From Bacteroidota bacterium (GTDB lineage Bacteria; Bacteroidota; Bacteroidia; Chitinophagales; Chitinophagaceae), in NCBI GenBank assembly GCA_023391015.1, contig JAEWBT010000025.1:1-14487 (forward strand): DNA of 14,487 bases, written 5' to 3'. Made by a program: the position numbers and the translations under genes. This document shows, piece by piece, positions 12,796 to 14,487 of the stretch. How positions within the stretch are numbered: position 1 is the first letter of the stretch; each line of letters starts with the position of its first letter. The notes beneath the pieces were generated by a model. That model ran no database searches and was not told where the DNA came from. It saw only the letters and a list, made by a program, of their open reading frames with translations.

Positions 12796-13911
12796 ATGCG
12801 TATGCTTCACCGCCTGCCTCAAATTCCCAACCGTGTACTCGCACAAGTGCTGTTGGTCTCGGTCTTGCTGCTTTTGATCGTGTTCTCCATCTGGGGACTG
12901 GCGTATTTTATTCCGGGATTTTTGGGTGCAATGACACTCTATGTTTTGTTCCGGAATAAGTATGAGCTTTTGACGAAAAAGAAGGGTTGGAAGCCGTGGA
13001 TTACCAGTTTATTTTTTATTGTCGCTTCTATTGTGCTCATCGTGGTGCCGGTGTGGCTTCTGGGCGATTATATCTTCGGCGAGCTGCGCGGCATTCTGGA
13101 GAACCGGGCGTTGCTGGAGCAAAAATTCCAACAGGTTCAAAACTATATCCGCACCCAGCCTTATCTCAAAGGGTTTGATTTCTCTAAGGAGACACTCATT
13201 AACTACTTGCAAAAAATAGCCGTTTACCTGCCGGGTTTCCTCAGCGGTATCGGTGCGCTGGTGACGAATGTGATCGTGGCGTTTTTCGTGCTGTATTTTA
13301 TGCAAACCGGCTCCGAGCGCATGGAAAAAATGGTAAAAGTCATCCTGCCGTTCTCCGACCGCAGCAAAAAAGAACTTTGGGACGATACCTATATGATGAT
13401 TCGCTCCAACGCCATCGGGATTCCGGTGCTGGGCTTTTGCCAGGGCATCGTTGCCATGATTGGTTACTGGATTTTTGGCGTTCCCAACCCCGTTCTCTGG
13501 GGCCTGGTTACCGGCGCGGCGTCCATTATCCCGGTCGTCGGGACCATGATCGTGTGGGTGCCGGTCTGCGTGATTCTCCTGGCTTCCGGAAACACGAGCG
13601 GTGCTTTGGGATTGGGACTGTATTGCCTCGTTTTAGTTGGCGGCATCGATAATGTCCTGCGGTTTACCATCCTGAAAAAGCTGGGCGATGTGCCGCCGCT
13701 GATTACCGTTTTCGGCGTCTTGCTGGGTCTCAAAATCATGGGCGTGATGGGGCTTGTTTTCGGACCCCTGATTTTATCGTCGATTGCCAGCCTGTTCCGG
13801 GTTTATCGCAATGAATACGGCATCAAGCGATTGCTGCTGGAGCGCGCCGGACTCACGAATAAAATTCCGGAAAAAACCGAAGGCGATCCGGAAAAAGAAG
13901 CCCAGAAGTAG
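12796..13911 (+). CDS. AI-2E/PerM-family membrane transporter-like protein
   Basis: A 371-residue polytopic protein. Hydrophobic segments lie near the N-terminus (AQVLLVSVLLLLIVFSIWGL and YFIPGFLGAMTLYVLF), then SLFFIVASIVLIVVPVWLL. A cytoplasmic or periplasmic helical region (about 100-155) follows, then another block of helices with GIPVLGFCQGIVAMIGYWIFG, GLVTGAASIIPVVGTMIVWVP, the loop GGIDNVLRF, and GVMGLVFGPLILSS at the end. This order, with P-x-x-G-x-x-x-x-x-P in the re-entrant region and D-N in the following loop, is that of the AI-2E transporter (PerM/TqsA) family. Members have been linked to autoinducer-2 or Na+/H+ transport; the substrate cannot be inferred here. A GTG at 12694 would add 34 residues without homology, so ATG 12796 (or 12802) is preferred. 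The tail is charged (PEKTEGDPEKEAQK). Confidence 0.88.
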   Translation: MRMLHRLPQIPNRVLAQVLLVSVLLLLIVFSIWGLAYFIPGFLGAMTLYVLFRNKYELLTKKKGWKPWITSLFFIVASIVLIVVPVWLLGDYIFGELRGILENRALLEQKFQQVQNYIRTQPYLKGFDFSKETLINYLQKIAVYLPGFLSGIGALVTNVIVAFFVLYFMQTGSERMEKMVKVILPFSDRSKKELWDDTYMMIRSNAIGIPVLGFCQGIVAMIGYWIFGVPNPVLWGLVTGAASIIPVVGTMIVWVPVCVILLASGNTSGALGLGLYCLVLVGGIDNVLRFTILKKLGDVPPLITVFGVLLGLKIMGVMGLVFGPLILSSIASLFRVYRNEYGIKRLLLERAGLTNKIPEKTEGDPEKEAQK

Positions 13912-13946
13912 GGCAGGGGTTGAAGAACGCTTTTTAGGGGGAAGAT

Positions 13947-13965
13947 TTCCGGAAATTTTCCGGAA
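13947..13965. repeat. Closely spaced pair of TTCCGGAA palindromes after the AI-2E-family gene
   Basis: Two copies (13947-13954 and 13958-13965) are 11 bp apart centre to centre, about one helical turn, 35 bp after the stop at 13911. They lie in the 154-bp gap before the Crp/Fnr-type gene. A degenerate copy TTCCGGAC is at 14021-14028. No other regulatory element is clear in this gap. Confidence 0.75.
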
Positions 13966-14065
13966 AATGAAAGCCGGAACGGGTATCGCTGCACCGCAGC
14001 ACTCGGGTTTTAAGGCTAATTTTCCGGACGGTTTCGCCATCGCCTTAAAAATTCCTGCTTGCCCC

Positions 14066-14487
14066 ATGTCTGCACTGCTTTTTGAAAACATCTGCCGCAC
14101 CGTCGGGCGCGAAATTGCGGAAAGCGAATTGCTGGCTTTCCGGGATTTATTTTCTTCTCAAACCCTGTCGAAAAAGGAAGTGCTCGTCCGCGAAGGCGAG
14201 CGCTGTCGCTACACCTGGTTTCTGCAAAAGGGCGCGGCCTATAGCTACTACGTCAACGAGGCCGGCGAAAAAAATGCTGTTCAGTTTTCCATCGAAGGCT
14301 ACTGGATTACCGATATGTACAGCTTTTTCAGCGGTCGGCCCGCGCTGTTTCATATCGAAACATTGGAAGAAACAAAGGCGCTGTTCTTAGACCGCCACCG
14401 CTTTGAAGAAGCCTGCGCGCGTTTTGATTTTGCGGAACGTTTTTTCCGGATTCTCACCCAGAACGCGCACGCCGCCCAGCTCTACCG
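14066..14487 (+). CDS. Crp/Fnr-family transcriptional regulator, N-terminal part (runs off right edge)
   Basis: The first 140 codons of a regulator are present, open to the end of the window. The sequence is a cyclic-nucleotide-binding-like beta-roll: a leading helix, then K-K-E-V-L-V-R-E-G-E (about 30-39), R-Y-T-W-F-L-Q-K-G-A (about 41-50), YYVNEAGEKNAVQF (about 53-66), YWITDMYSFFSGRP (about 70-83) and HIETLEETKALFLDR. It ends in the start of the long dimerisation helix (FAERFFRILTQNAHAAQLY). This matches the many Crp/Fnr-like regulators of Bacteroidota, in which the canonical cAMP-contacting residues are not conserved, so the ligand is unknown. The DNA-binding helix-turn-helix lies beyond the window. 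The frame is open upstream to an ATG at 13967, but homology begins at 14066. Confidence 0.85.
   Translation, partial: MSALLFENICRTVGREIAESELLAFRDLFSSQTLSKKEVLVREGERCRYTWFLQKGAAYSYYVNEAGEKNAVQFSIEGYWITDMYSFFSGRPALFHIETLEETKALFLDRHRFEEACARFDFAERFFRILTQNAHAAQLY

Larger units (their letters stand above)
1498..13965. repeat. Dispersed 8-bp palindrome TTCCGGAA, 30 copies across the window
   Basis: Exact copies start at 1498, 1860, 2229, 2690, 4313, 4910, 5155, 5261, 5535, 5719, 6404, 6488, 7505, 8121, 8397, 8813, 9257, 9334, 9533, 10306, 10816, 12000, 12488, 12661, 12682, 12949, 13584, 13865, 13947 and 13958. Most are flanked by extra T on the left and A on the right, giving TTTCCGGAAA or TTTTCCGGAAAA. 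Twenty-four lie in genes and six between genes. In genes the motif is read in all three frames: S-G-(K/N/T) 9 times, F-R-(K/N) 8 times and P-E 7 times. A random 8-mer would be expected about 0.2 times here. Near-copies (TTCCGGAC, TTCCGGCA, ATCCGGAA, ACCGGAA) are also common. Confidence 0.95.

Noticed and set aside
13967..14065. Upstream ATG for the Crp/Fnr-type regulator
   Set aside because: The frame is open, but the added residues have no similarity, and the palindrome pair just before it looks intergenic. Family homology starts at 14066.
1..14487. CRISPR array, tRNA, rRNA, riboswitch, prophage or toxin-antitoxin pair
   Set aside because: No regularly spaced repeats other than the short palindrome, no cloverleaf-like segments and no recognisable phage or toxin genes were found on reading both strands.

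Overview
The window looks like chromosomal housekeeping and accessory DNA from a member of the Bacteroidota, most likely of the Chitinophagaceae type. The reasons are promoter boxes of the TAnnTTTG class close upstream of many starts, no convincing Shine-Dalgarno sequences, several short lipoproteins with a lipobox followed by a charged or Asp-rich stretch, and MurA, AlaS and Uma2 proteins of the Bacteroidota kind. Base composition is fairly even along the window. No phage, plasmid, IS transposase, CRISPR array, tRNA or rRNA is visible.

Layout. Bases 1-96 hold the first 32 codons of a minus-strand GT4-type glycosyltransferase. It is divergent from a PaiA-like GNAT acetyltransferase (160-687, +). 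Next come three minus-strand genes: a polytopic GT-C-like membrane protein (608-1855, overlapping the GNAT gene tail to tail by 80 bp), a small membrane-anchored protein (1874-2248) and a Uma2-family nuclease-like protein (2284-2874). A 275-bp gap carries a long imperfect palindromic repeat, followed by an unidentified lipoprotein (3150-3938, -). From 4104 the strand flips to alaS, followed by a GT-A-type glycosyltransferase (6782-7669). Then follow a small lipoprotein (7695-8012, -), truB (8114-8824, +), an exported unknown protein (8829-9359, -), murA (9492-10805, +), a small eRF1-domain-3-like protein (10893-11276, +), a strong bidirectional terminator, a lipoprotein (11361-11792, -), an exodeoxyribonuclease III gene (11876-12655, +), an AI-2E/PerM-family membrane protein (12796-13911, +) and the start of a Crp/Fnr-type regulator running off the right edge.

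The genes do not form one pathway. They are mostly single transcription units or pairs: translation (alaS, truB, possibly the eRF1-like protein), envelope synthesis (murA, three glycosyltransferase-like genes), DNA repair (exonuclease III), and surface lipoproteins of unknown role.

The most unusual signal is not a gene. The perfect palindrome TTCCGGAA occurs 30 times in 14.5 kb, against about 0.2 expected for a random 8-mer. It is used almost equally in all three reading frames inside genes (9, 8 and 7 copies) and also occurs just after stop codons. It behaves like a highly iterated palindrome or uptake-type signal. A second notable point is MurA, which has Asp where the fosfomycin-target Cys normally sits. 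No new multi-gene system such as a defence island or biosynthetic cluster is visible.
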